Source: Myrica gale
Lineage: Eukaryota; Streptophyta; Magnoliopsida; Fagales; Myricaceae
Direction of reading: 5' to 3'
Assembly (NCBI GenBank): GCA_963930655.1
Contig: OZ005616.1
Coordinates: 11,808,001-11,872,000, forward strand
Length of the DNA stretch: 64,000 nucleotides
Shown here: in pieces, positions 1-11,349 of the stretch
Layout of the letters: each line of letters starts with the position of its first letter
Position numbering within the stretch: position 1 is the first letter of the stretch
Program-made: the position numbers and the translations under genes
The notes under the pieces: model-generated
The model's database searches: none
Told to the model about the DNA's origin: nothing
What the model saw: only the letters and a program-made list of their open reading frames with translations

Positions 1-118
1 CTGTTCATTTATGACATAGCTCTTTGTGGTATAATATTATATTTGGGTATTTCATTAAATTTTTTTATTTGGTGATGATAGTTTTGTTAACTGAGACTTT
101 TTTTGTTTTTCTTGACAG

Positions 119-657
119 TAGTGATTTTTGATGTGGAGAAAAAAAACATGTTGCCGGATTCTTTTTTTTTTGTTCGATTGCTCAGGCTCATTGAGGATTT
201 CCTCATAGATAGAAAAGTGATGGTGCATAATAACTTATCTTCTGAGGGATTTATCAAATGTGATTCAAGAATTGACTTCCTCCTAGATGGTGTGAATGTT
301 ATTTTGTTTCATGAAGTTGCTTCAGCTGATTAGTTGGTCATCCATAGCATCATATTAGCATCAACATGTGCAGCTATTGACCAAATTGGCTTTATTTAGG
401 AGGCATCCAATAACATCTGTCGGAGGCATGTTTGTGACTTGTCATTGTTGTTTTCCATTCTACATGTTTTTGCTTATCTTTGTGGACATAAATTCTTTAG
501 CCTCACAAAGTATGGGTTGTTCCATTATCTCTTTCAATGGCTTCAAACAAAAATTATTGTTCCATTACCTCCTTCAATTCCAGATTCTAGTCGCATCAGA
601 GAATTTTTATTTTATTTTTATAAGTACCAGTCAAGGATGATCGGCAAGTCATGAGTA
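119..657 (+). pseudogene. Decayed plant coding exon with two in-frame stops
   Basis: One reading frame runs from a splice-acceptor-like tract (pyrimidines, then TTGACAG ending about 118) to a TGA at 655-657. It is broken only by TAG at 331-333 and TAG at 398-400. The peptide between the stops looks like ordinary protein (for example DFLIDRKVMVHNN, and ILHVFAYLCGHKFFSLTKYG) rather than random translation. No ATG starts the frame, so this is an internal exon, not a complete gene. I have a vague recollection of similar segments in a plant embryo-arrest protein, but it is not good enough to name. Either it is a pseudogene or a gene fragment carried by a transposon. Bases 1-118 look like intron or AT-rich spacer. 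Confidence 0.4.
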
Positions 658-1499
658 CTTAGTGTTATATGGGATATCTGTCAATTATTTGATTCTAAAT
701 TTTGTGCTTCCAACCATTTCTTTTTATGAGCTATACGTGCTACATAGTGACACCAGCCCCTGCTTTTTACTGTAATTTGCTTATCTATCAGAGAGAAAGA
801 GAGAGAAAGATAGATAAGGGAAGGAATAACTACTTATGAAAAAGAAGTAACAATATACATTGTCAATCAAATGAAGAGTAGCATCAAAGGTCCTTGCTTT
901 TTACTGCCAGTTCATCATCCACACTGATGAGATTTTGCCAAAGTAACCATTTCTATTCAGTATACAAAAGAGAAAGGAGCACACCAAGGCCTAGCTGATG
1001 GTAGAATGGTGAACATATATCTTGCACCTAGTCCCAAGGAGTAACCACTCTCAAATATTAAGAAGTCAATTCATTAGTCACATTATTTACCTTTTAGCAA
1101 ATGATTAAAATACAGCTCTAAAATAGATCTACTTTAACATCAAAAGTCATAAATTTGCAATCAGGTGATATTAGATATATATAAGATTAAACTACTAAAT
1201 TGCAACAAACAATCTGTTTCATTAAAAAATTATCAAGTGATATTATTCAGTTATGATGATTTTGGTCAAATGTATTATACATTAACAAAATGCTGAAATG
1301 ACATGATTATACACTAATAAATAAGCTAACATGCTAAATTACCTCAATTATCACTTAGGGTGCTGGAAATAAAGATCAATGCTGCATTGCAACATTTTGA
1401 TGCTGCCTTGAATCTCGCCAATGCAAGTGTCTATAGATTCTCACCAAGCCGTGTAGGATGAAGAAGGTTGTTCATGAGTAGTCGAGAAGTAAGTAGGAA
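658..1499. other. AT-rich spacer, nothing recognised
   Basis: No convincing ORF, TIR or LTR seen. A short GA-rich run lies at about 789-815. Confidence 0.4.
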
Positions 1500-2191
1500 C
1501 TTCTGCACCTTCATCATCATCACCCTTGTTACCACCACTATCCTCACTAGTATCACCCTAGGAAACTCACTCTTCCCTTGAGTTCTTCTTATAACCCATC
1601 TTCCCCAATGTTTGGAAGTTAAAGGCATCGGATTGGGGTGGTGCATCAACCTCCCTCATATCCATTAGTTTTCCATGGTGCTTAAAAATATTGGTAAAAA
1701 TCAATCCATGGGGAAGGACCTTCTTATGTTCACGAGCATACACCATATGTTCATGAGACGCTCAATCATATAAACATTCCTAAACGTAACCACCCCCTAT
1801 GACCACCTCCAGGTAGAAAGTTATATGTTGAAATGACATGGAGGAGCCAATTAGACAACTTAAGGTGTTTGGCCTCAAAATGTGTAGGAACATCTTCTTC
1901 ATCATCCTAATCCAAAAGAAATCTAACGACATCCCAATAGTCCCAATCTTTTTCCTAAGGCATAATTTGGCACTCATATACCTACTCCTCACGACAAAGG
2001 ATCCCCATAATCTCATTTAACTTCTCCACAGTAAGCTCAATGGGCATCTTACTCACTAAGCTTCTAATGGTAAGACCATTATCCTTTGTCCAAGTCATGT
2101 TGGCAAAAAATATCCTAACATACTTTGAGTAAACATATCTACCCATTTCATAAAAAGACAGGTCACAGTTATAATTTCTTAAAAGGAACAT
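1500..2191 (-). pseudogene. Relic of the plant 'putative plant transposon protein' domain
   Basis: Read on the minus strand from 2,191 down to about 1,500, several frames together give a peptide with the layout of this retroelement-associated domain. First comes a segment like FFANMTWTKDNGLTIRS with a following IELTVEKLNEIMGI. About 50 residues later comes LLHVISTYNFLPGGGHRGW, the family's usual 'leucine-rich, then PRGGH' block. Stops and frameshifts interrupt it many times. The domain is found in extra ORFs of plant LTR retrotransposons and in derived host copies. No LTRs flank it here, so the source element is unknown. The family assignment is from pattern memory. Confidence 0.45.
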
Positions 2192-3586
2192 AAAGCATAT
2201 ATCAACACATAGAGTCTACACAATCGATAAGTTAAAAAAGGGATCTACCTTGATCCCCATCATCAACATGAATGCTATTGCTAATATATATAACACTAAA
2301 GTCTCTTACACAATCAATTTGAGAAGAATAAGTACGCTAGATTGCAAGTAGCATTTAGCTTTAGAATTTCAATACAAGAGGAGAACAAAAGTTCTCCACT
2401 CATCACAACCTATATCAAAAGTTTGTCTCAGTCTCCGTAAGGTTTGATCTCATTAAAAACCAAAACATTACATGAGATAGAAACAACATGAAATATGACA
2501 TCTATGTGTATTATAAAGAATTTTTGGCATATATATACATATATATCTCAATTTCTCATAGAACCCAATGGTGGTGTTACTGTATACTCTCATGAAATAT
2601 GACATCTACTCTCACATGTTGCAATTGTTTAGAACAAGAACAATGGTGGTGTTACGATATATTGCAGATATGTACATTGCTTGTTTTTCAGCAATTCCTT
2701 ACACCACTTTAAGAACCCTCTTACAATTCCTCTTAGAGACAAATCTACTGAACTTTAAAGCCATCTAATTGAGAAGCAACTTTCTATGATAATTTTTTAT
2801 TGAGATACTGAAAGAGGTGGTGGAAGGACATTAGCAGGTGTCCAGGTCACGACAAGAGCATTTCCAAAGCAAGATCAGAACAAGAATCCTACACCCATCA
2901 AATAGATATTGGGTTGCAAATTTATTCATTGGATCAGAATCATAACAATAAAAAGCATAACTAACCTATTTCTTCGTAGTCTCTTCCTTCAGTTATATTT
3001 CCTGCCAACCAAACATAAACTCCAAAAGAAAGCTTAGATTGTCGACAATATTGAGAGACCAAAAAAAATACACTGATTAAAACTTAGACAACTTCTAAGC
3101 AAGAAAAGAATTGTGTATTGTTAGGTAATCGTCTGGTTGAGGAGAAACAATTGTGAAAGTGAAAGAAACTATAACTTTGAGAATGAAAGCATCATGATCC
3201 AACACATTGATAAAATTGTAAAGAAAAACATCAGTGAACCAAAAAAGCAAAACTAGACTAAACACAACTGTTGTGGGCGAGTTAAACACGTTGAAGATTA
3301 TAACAGGATAACCAGAGGCATCTCTAGCGAACACTAGAGTCTCTTGCCTCGTACATGATATATGCAGAGTATTCCTAGTGCTTTGAGATTATAATAAGTT
3401 CAAACGTACACCTGCTAAAATCAAGGACACTACTAATACTACACTGTAATTAATCAGTCCTTTAAATGTAGTCTTATGTTCCCCTAACAGTTAAGGAAAA
3501 CGAAGGTGGCACGAATGTTCGAGTTTGGCATACTATCAAACACAGAAAATATGTTCAGTCACCAAAGAAGCAGTGATATTATACAC
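2192..3586. other. Intergenic sequence, no gene supported
   Basis: AT-rich, with only short shadow ORFs. The phrase ATGAAATATGACATCTA occurs twice near 2,490 and 2,592, a small local duplication. If the exon at 3,587-3,755 is real, part of this stretch could be its downstream introns. Confidence 0.35.
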
Positions 3587-3755
3587 GCAGTATCCTTGAG
3601 AGCCAGACCAGTTGTTTAGAAGCTCAGTGAATTGTGTGACCCCTTTATTGCTGCACTTATCTGAAATGTCTGGCACAAAATGCATATGCAATGACAACCT
3701 AGCAGAAAAATGATTGTAATGAAGATCATTCTCCTGGAGAAAAGTCTCTAAATAT
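3587..3755 (-). CDS. Candidate internal exon of an unidentified plant gene
   Basis: On the minus strand a TAG acceptor ends at 3,756 and a GTGTAT donor begins at 3,586. The 169 bases between them are open in one frame. The peptide has normal composition and ordered character (RYLETFLQENDLHYNHF, then SARLSLHMHFVPDIS, then TQFTELLNNWSGSQG). The frame stays open to 3,536 past the putative donor. I do not recognise the family and could not connect it to other exons. It may be a real gene exon, a gene fragment or chance. Confidence 0.3.
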
Positions 3756-3766
3756 CTACATGTCAA

Positions 3767-4479
3767 TTGTTAGTACTCAATAGAGAAGCTATTGTGAAAA
3801 CAAAGATACTGTCTACCACAAGATATTATGAAAATAGAGTTTAGAAATTTTAAGAAACAATTTATAGAAAAATTTTCTGTGCTTATTGGATAATTGACTG
3901 ATCCAATGCAGAGTATAGTGATAAGGAAAATAGTGCATAGGGCTATAGCAGGGGTCTGCCTGTTTTGAACTGAAAAAAAGAAGTGATAAACCGAGTCACT
4001 TGGCTTAGACTTCCTAACACAATCCTATGTTTAAGAGTATAACAAACTCATTGTTTTTGAGAATATTGAAGGCATTATGACAAACTTTGGCAATCATATA
4101 GGACCAACTAACATGCTCCATGTCAGGTTGTACAACAAAGACATAGCTTGGTACCATGAAATGACAATCTAACTACTTGAAATAATTGCAGTACAATAAT
4201 TTCTCTCATACGATTTGAATCCTTTTCCCAGCACTTCCTTTATCTGAGGGAGATAATATGGCAGAATAAAGTCATATGGTATTTGTTGTTTTGTTTTACA
4301 ATAAATAAGCAGTCAACCAAGTAAGTGGAATATAAGTATGACATATGTATTTTTGTTTCTTGATACCCAGGTAAGGCCAAAAGGATATCTTCAGAGTCCT
4401 CAAAGTTTAAGGACTTCCTAACCTAGAAATTTATACATAATCAAATACATGTACAAGACAGGAAATCCTATACACCATT
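3767..4479. other. Spacer, nothing recognised
   Basis: AT-rich DNA without convincing coding potential, up to the TSD of the hAT-like element at 4,480. Confidence 0.35.
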
Positions 4480-4659
4480 ATAACGAATAGGGGTGTTCAC
4501 GGGTACCAGCGGTGTGCAGGTTAATCGTCACTGCTGCCAGTCACCTTTCCCCCCTTAGTAGCGGGGGCGGGACAGTCGCCATTTTCACCAAGTGGAGGTG
4601 AAAATGGCCGTGGCGGTTCACCGCCACCACCGTAATTTATTTATTTATTTTACCAAGAG

Positions 4660-4945
4660 GGAGAAGAGAGCTGAAGAAAGAAGAAGAAGGAAGAGAGAGA
4701 AAATAGAGAGGGAGAGAGAAGAGTGAGAGGAGGAGAGAGAGAGGTGCTGGGGAGAGAGAGAGGTGAAACGTGAAAGAGAGGGAGAGGGAGAGAGAGAGAG
4801 AGAGAGAGAAGAAAGAGAGGTTTTGGGGAGAGAGACAGATAGAGAGGGGGAGAGAGAGAGGTGAAACATGAAAGAGAGGGTGACCGAGAGGTGAAAGAGA
4901 GGGAGAGCGAGAGCGAGAGCGAGATAGAGGGAGAGATAGAGTTGG
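4660..4945. repeat. GA-rich microsatellite arm
   Basis: Imperfect (GA)n/(GAGAGG)n purine tract inside the hAT-like element. ORFs read from it on either strand are low-complexity artefacts. Confidence 0.9.
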
Positions 4946-5689
4946 AGAATTCAATTTCTAAAATTTCTCTCCTTATCATTTATCACCCAAAGACTAAAGC
5001 TCCTCACAAATTAACAACTTCCAAATTTATAGGGAGAATTGGGGAATTCAAATTCAAAGGGAAATAAAATCTCACCAAAAAATTCTCTCTCTATTACCTA
5101 ACAATTCTTAATTTGCATTGAAAGAGAGAGTTGAGAAAATTCAAATTTAAATGGAAACAAAATATCATCTAAAAATTCTCTCCCTATCACCAACAAGTCT
5201 TAGAGGAGGTCTGTTTCTATGATTCACGAAAATTTGCATTTAAAGAGTGCAAATGGAAACAAAATCAATTTTGAATTGACTATCTCATGTTGAAGGATAA
5301 TTTTAAAATGTCTTTTAATTAATATTGATGAATTCTTTGAATATATAGTCAACTAATTAATTACTAGATTTTTTATTTTATAATTGATCATAATGTATTA
5401 GAAAATTTATTAATGAATTTTTTATTTGTAATTGATGTCTTTGGAAACCCATTAATGAGAGTTTTATTTCATCCAATTTAATAAGGTTTTATTTTCATAA
5501 TTGGTCATAATATATTTGGTAACTCATTCAAGGCATTTTATTTTGTAATGAATGATAATAAATTTGGAAACTTAGACATTTTATTTGGTAATGATTTAGA
5601 GTGATATGATGCATTAGTTTGCTAGAAGATTTTTAAACCATTTAGGTTATTTTTCAACTTTTCGATTAAGTATTTTTTCTCCTTCTCTA

Positions 5690-5971
5690 TTTCCTACTCA
5701 CGTTTTCTCCTCCTTAAATTTTTTCTCTCCTCCTCAAGGTCCTCTCTCCTGCATCTCTCTCTCTCTCTCTCTCTCTCACAAGTCATAATTCCTCTTCCTC
5801 CCGCATCTCTCTCTTTCACCTCTCTCTCTTTCCTCACGTTACTCTCTCTCCCCCGCACCTCTCTCTCTCTCCAAAATTTCTCTCTCACGGTCTCACCTCT
5901 CTCAGTCTCTCTCTCTTCAGTTGTCCCCCTCTCTCTCTTCTCGTCAGTCGTCCCCCTCTCAGCAGTTGTGA

Positions 5972-6029
<58 letters not shown>
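5690..6029. repeat. CT-rich tract ending in (CT)n(CA)n
   Basis: Pyrimidine-rich tract with a clean (CT)n run at about 5,974-6,007 directly followed by (CA)n to about 6,029. It mirrors the GA arm on the other side of the element. Confidence 0.9.
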
Positions 6030-6130
6030 TTGGCTGGTGAACCGCCACTGGCACCGATAGGCACAGATCAACGGTTTCGGGGGCGGTTGGGGTTTTAGGG
6101 ACACCGGCTATGCACAGCCCTAATACCGAT

Positions 6131-7035
6131 GAACTTTCTCTTGAATGGTCAAATGTACCTTCCACCACTGTCTCATTGATAATTTATCATCTAAGAGAGA
6201 GAATAGACGAAAGCCACGATAAAATATGGTATGGTCTTCAAATGAACTCAAGTAGGCGATACATAACGACATAATTCAATCTAATCCAACTATAGAAACA
6301 CCTAGAACACAACTACATAGCATGCAGTAGATTCTTTTGAGCAACTGGTCTAGCTCACATATCCCACGGTCATAAAACGATTTTTCAATCCCAAATCTTG
6401 ACTGTTTATGTGAGAAAACCCAATAAAAACAATAATGCCGTTGGTATACATAGTCAACTCCATAATTTAACTATCAAATAAAACAAAAGAGATGTGAAAC
6501 GATTACCTGAATTCACAGAGCTCAGTTTTAAATGCGCTTGACCTACTAGCGACAAAGAAGCTTCTCTCTGGAAAGATGGTGGTGAGAACAAAGCTAAGGG
6601 CACTTGACCCACTATGTCTGGTTTCTTCGATGATTTTTTCTAACCAAAACCAAAAAACAGAGCGGGTGTGATGTGAGGAATTTCGAAATGAGTGGAATTT
6701 GAGGATTTCAAAATGGGTGGGAAATTGAAATGGGGGGATTTGGGAAGAAACTAAATGGGAGGGGTTTGGAGGTTTGAAATGGGTGGGAGATTTCGAATAG
6801 GTTTTGAAATTAGCCTTTGTAATAGGTTCGAAGTGTTCACGTCGTAGAGATCGGAGTTGTGGTCACACTTAAATTTTAATAGTTCGACCGGTACAACTAT
6901 GGAGACCTAAAAAGAGGGGTCTGACTTGTGCATGGCCGACTCTGCCTATGTATCGTCGGATTTGGGGGGTTAAATCCAAACTGTTGGTCCAGATGTGTTT
7001 GGACCCGTAGGGTCTAGTCTGAATCCAAACCCCTT
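6131..7035. other. Intergenic, no gene recognised
   Basis: Contains short GGAATTTGAGG/GGGATTTGGG-like purine repeats around 6,690-6,800 and a single GACCGGTACAAC phrase near 6,885. No coding sequence is supported. Confidence 0.35.
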
Positions 7036-8170
7036 CTTCGGTTCTTGGTCAATAGAAGACTCACTCTCTCTCCTAAAGAAGAGAAGGTAATGAGAAAGAT
7101 CATTTTTTAAGCTGAAGGAGATAATGTTGTCATGGATCATGAAGGTTGCACGGAAACATCAACTTACAAAACAACAAATATCTCTAATGCATCATTTGAG
7201 CATAAACCTCGTGGCACAGAATCAGATATTGATGCTTTATGTTTTTTTTGTTGGTACTATCTTTGCTACTACGGTAGAAGAGTCTTTTTATCTTATTGTG
7301 AAACATACTCTAAAGCATACATAAAGTGTTAAAGACTCACTGTGGACATCATGAGAAAGTTTTTGGAATCCGATCTTTAGAAGTGATAAGACATGAACAA
7401 TATGATCAATCAATTTGTTTCGGTTCCTAGCCAGTCATAGACTCACTCTCTTTCCTAAAGAAGAGAAGGAAATGAGAAATATCATTTTTTGAAGCTCAAG
7501 GAGATAGTGTTGTCTTGGAGTAGGAGGGTTGCACCGGCAACAACGACTTGCCAAATAGCAAATTGATGCAACGTGTATCATTTATGCATCGTATGAGCAT
7601 GGAGCTCGTGGCACGAAATCAGATATTGATGCTTTATGTTTATGTTTTGATCCTATCTTTGTCACTGTGGTAGAAGAATTTTTTGTGTTCTTTTGCAACA
7701 TACTCTAAAGCATAACTGAAGAGTTAGAGACTTGTTGTTGACTTCTAATCAGATCTTTAGACGTAACATGACATGAATAATATGAGCAATCAATCTTAAT
7801 CGATTCCTTGTCAATAGAAGACTCACGTTCTCTCCGAAAGAAGAGATGGAAATGAGAAGCATAATTTTTGAAACTCAAGAAGATAGTGTGCATATGGATT
7901 AAAAAGGTTGCATCGAAACGTCAACTTCCAAAATAGCAAATTGCTGCCACGTCTATCACTTATGTATCATATGAGCATGGAGCTCATGATACGAAATCGA
8001 ATATCGATGCTTTATGTTTATATGTTAGTCATGTCTTCTTGTGCAACATACACTAAAAACATACCTGAAGTGTTAGAGACTCGTTGTGGACGACATAAAG
8101 AATATGATCAATCAATATTATTCGGTTCTTGATCAATAGAAGACTTATGCTCTTTCCGAGAGAAGAGAAG
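7036..8170 (+). repeat. 380-bp tandem repeat, about three copies
   Basis: The phrase CGGTTCTTGGTCAATAGAAG and variants recur at about 7,038, 7,418, 7,799 and 8,118. Each is followed by AGACTCACTCTCT, AAGAAGAGAAGG and ATGAGAAAGATCATTTT. Copies 1 and 2 are about 380 bp apart and copies 2 and 3 about 381. The third is shortened (about 320) before a partial fourth. Each unit also carries related text around GCATCATTTGAGCAT and GATATTGATGCTTTATG. The units differ by many substitutions, so the array is not recent. Short ORFs inside units are not conserved between copies. Confidence 0.75.
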
Positions 8171-8225
8171 GAAGTGAGAAAGATCATTTTGATTGATTGA
8201 AAGTTTTGAGGCTCAATATGTCAAA

Positions 8226-8720
8226 CACTACAAGAAATTTGGGCTAACCCGACGAGTGTTGTCGTCACCAAAGATATACAAAGTCATCACTGGAGCCTTT
8301 CAGCCACGGCTTTCGGTCGTCCAACATTGGTGATGGTTGTCGCGTGCAGACAGCTCAACGGCCACAATCGCGCTCCTCCGTCAGCAAGTTGAAGTTGTGT
8401 CAACCTTGAATGGCGTTGGGAGAACGGTTGAGCAGTCGTCGGTGAAGAGTCCATCATTTTGTACCGATGGTCGTCGTTGCTCTGTCGCCTATGACAGTCA
8501 GATCGTCAAGGTTTGTTCACCTTTCGCCGATGATGTCCAATCCGTTAATAATACATCCTCCTTCACCGACGACGTTAAGACGACGCCAAGCTTTTGTCGC
8601 TTTGACCGAACAACGACGATGACTATTCTTTGTGGCCAGAGTTCATTCTTGACGGAGCAAAGGTTGTGGGGAGTGATGACTACCGACTCTGTTTCTATTC
8701 TGTTTTTCTTATTTTGATTA
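8226..8720 (+). mobile_element. CACTA (En/Spm-type) left terminus, partner end not found
   Basis: CACTACAAGAAA at 8,226-8,237 is the canonical CACTA-superfamily terminal inverted repeat. It is followed by GC-rich DNA with repeated GACGACG/CGTCGG-like words, as in subterminal regions. I did not find the matching TTTCTTGTAGTG end downstream, so either the element is truncated or its other end is lost. The right limit given is only where the GC-rich composition stops. An ORF through 8,337-8,717 has no family resemblance. Confidence 0.5.
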
Positions 8721-10780
8721 TTTTTTTGCCGGGTTTCTTTTTCCCCACACCTTGCTGCTTAGCTAAGACAACTATTTCAGAAGAAAAATCTTGTCAAAAA
8801 GTTGTATAAATTTATTTCTTTTGTCTACGAATACTCAGGTCGACAAATATACATAGTAAATGTATGTATTGAAATCAACTGCACAAGGCTTACATAAACA
8901 TCCAATTCTTGCACAAACAACTCAAAAATCACAAGTCTGGAGCACCAAACCAGAAATTCTTCAACATGTTTCACTCACGAGCAAGTCAAGCTGAACTCAA
9001 CAACTTTCAGCGCTCCACCAAATATCCAGCAAGTCAAGATGATTACAAGCTTTGTTGGCTCTTTGTGAATTGTACTCTGAATATTCCTTCTTGTACCTAT
9101 TCCAAATTATTCCATTGTTAGTTAAATGATTATAATTGTAATAAGGAAAGGCCGAGAATCATGGCTTCCTTCAACGAACTGTGTTGTATAAATGCACACC
9201 AAGTGAATGAGAATATGTGTGAGAGAGACAATTTCTTTATTCATTGTGTTTCAATAACAAACAACTCCAATGAGGACTACACATTATGACAAAAACCAAC
9301 TAAACACATATTGTCCAATATCCCGTTTGTAGATTTGAAGTACATGGAACTTAAAGGACTTTTTTTCACTTTTCATGTGCACATATATTTTCATGGTTAC
9401 CACCAGCAGCTACATATAACAAAGGAGAGCAGGCAAGAGAATCAAAGTAAAAGATACACTATCAAAATGTGCTGCTAACAGCTGCTGAATGTATAAATAA
9501 TTTAATGACAGGGATCAATGGAGACCAATAACAATGCATGTCTTTAAAGGGAATGAAGAGAAACAACTCCCTTTAAAGGTGCTTGTTGAGACCGCTGTTT
9601 GAGATTGTTTTGGTAATTTGGGGGTGCAAAGTGAATTTTCTCTTATTCTAATTTTTAAAAGGTATTGTTTATTGTAATGTATTTTCGATTGAAATATCGT
9701 TATGGACATTTATTACACTTTCTTGCGTTCATGCCCATTATATTTTTTTTGTAATTTAATACGATTAAATGGTATTATTCGTAATTTAAATGTCATAACA
9801 AATTAGAAATTAAAATGAATATAATCCACCGGAGAGAAAGGGGGAGTGAGCTGAGGGAGCTTGAGAGAAAGAGAGAAGACTGAACAAGAGGGGAACAGAA
9901 AGGCGTGAAGAATAAGAAGAAGTAATGTGGAGTATAGCTATAGGCGTCTAAGGCCCCCAAAATAGGGAGGCCCCAAAAAAAAGTGTATTTTCCTTATATG
10001 TTCTATTTTGTAAAATATTCTATATTACCTATAATCACTAAAACATAATAATATTTAAACTATCTAATCACTTGATTTATGTGGAGGTTTCATTAGTTCT
10101 TTATTGAAACAACTATTGCCTATGAAATTCTCTCGATTTAAGGAATTTGAAGGTTATTAACTACTTACTTTTTTGCTTGCTGTTTATATCATTTTATTCA
10201 AATAAAATTGTCTATAAAATCTCTTTGATTGAAGGGCTTTGTAAGCCATCAAATACACATAAGTGCTTACTACCTAATATTATTTAGTTCTAAACATAAA
10301 AGTATCTAAAAAATAAAATAAAACTATATTTAAAAGTACTTAATGTGATAATCTAATTTTTTAATTAAGAGTACCTATTGTGATAAATTAATTTTTAATT
10401 GAAAATGCTTAATGTGATAAACGAGTTATTTTTGTCCATTAACAAAAAAGAAAATACAGAAAAGCTTCTTTTCCAAAAGCACAAAAATGATTAGTTATCT
10501 CACTGCTTTATTTTCCTTTAACATAATAAATTATTAATAATTACTGTAATCATTGCTTTTAGAAAAGAAGTGTTTTGAAATGAAAACCCATAAATTAATA
10601 AATCTTAAATACAGGCATAAGTAATGTTGTAGAAAGCTAAAAGAATGATTTTTATCTAAACAGTTTTAATATTTAAATATAAAATATTCAACACCTTATT
10701 ATTTATTTTTTCATTTAAGGTTTCGCGTACTTCGCCCACTAATATAGAGCAGCACCTAAGAAGAAGAAGGAGGAGGATTA
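8721..10780. other. AT-rich spacer before the TAT element
   Basis: No gene supported. A stretch near 9,116-9,290 (TGTTAG start, TATAAATG box) resembles a small copia LTR, but neither a TSD nor a clear end could be fixed. The rest (9,700-10,740) is very AT-rich. Confidence 0.35.
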
Positions 10781-11273
10781 TGACACCGAAACTGAATCAG
10801 TTCGGCCCAAATCAATTTAGGCCTAACAAGAGGATCATACAAAAAGCCCAAATTGGATCAAGCCTAAGGGAAATAAGGCCGTGACATGCAGCACATTGGT
10901 TATAAACCAACTTGTAACGTGTGACACCCACGATTCCGAGATCCCCCACGAAAAGAAACTACCTTCGCACGATGAAAAGCGCAAAGTGAATGTTTTGCGA
11001 GACACGACAGAAATGAGGGATTGAATTTCCTTGTTTAGGGGAAATGTGAGGGCGTGAGAAAAAGACTATAAAAGCATATTACTATGAAGAATAAAGTTAA
11101 GTGACATTTTGAGAAGTTATATAGAAAAATTATTATATACAGACACTGACTTTATCATCGGAAGTGACTCAACCCGGGTGTCCGAGGTTATTTCTATCAT
11201 TTTGCAGGGAGAATTACGTAAAGATCAAGAATCATTTAATCCGAGTATTATCAATAAATCAACTGGTTCGTTA
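10781..11273 (+). repeat. 5' LTR of TAT element
   Basis: Begins TGACACCGAAACTGAATCAG and shares long collinear blocks with 43,773-44,213. These include ACTGACTTTATCATCGGA, the GTGTCCG motif and TTATTTCTATCNTTTTGCAG near the 3' end. The end is placed just before the TGGCGCCG primer site and is uncertain by several bases. Confidence 0.8.
11067..11073 (+). promoter_or_regulatory. TATA box of TAT LTR
   Basis: TATAAAA in the middle of the 5' LTR; the same box occurs at 44,042-44,048 in the 3' LTR. Confidence 0.5.
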
Positions 11274-11275
11274 GT

Positions 11276-11293
11276 TGGCGCCGATTGTGGGAA
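11276..11293 (+). other. Primer-binding site of TAT element
   Basis: TGGCGCCGATTGTGGGAA lies directly after the 5' LTR. The TGGCGCCG core is the usual Athila/TAT primer site, generally described as complementary to tRNA-Asp. Confidence 0.7.
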
Positions 11294-11349
11294 CGATATT
11301 CTTAAGATAAAAGGTTTATGGCGAATACAAAGAGTAAAGGCAAAGCGAA

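Larger units (their letters stand above)
4488..6122. mobile_element. Non-autonomous hAT-like element with GA and CT arms
   Basis: The left end reads TAGGGGTGTTCACGGG and the right end, reverse-complemented, TAGGGCTGTGCATAGC. These share the TAGGGNTGT core also seen at the two hAT copies near 38-43 kb. The flanking octamers ATAACGAA (4,480-4,487) and ATACCGAT (6,123-6,130) match at six of eight positions, consistent with an old 8-bp hAT TSD. GC-rich subterminal sequence rich in GGTGGCGGT and its complement lies inside both ends, as in hAT termini. No transposase is encoded. The left arm is about 280 bp of purine (GA) repeat and the right arm about 340 bp of pyrimidine (CT/CA) repeat, so the ends could pair into a long hairpin. 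Confidence 0.6.

Noticed and set aside
4637..4979. Long Ser/Leu/Pro ORFs on the minus strand
   Set aside because: Low-complexity translation of the GA microsatellite.
8337..8717. 126-codon ORF beside the CACTA terminus
   Set aside because: No ATG at its start, no family resemblance, and it lies in subterminal repeat-rich DNA.
9116..9290. Possible small solo copia LTR starting TGTTAG
   Set aside because: No target-site duplication and no clear CA end or relative elsewhere in the window.
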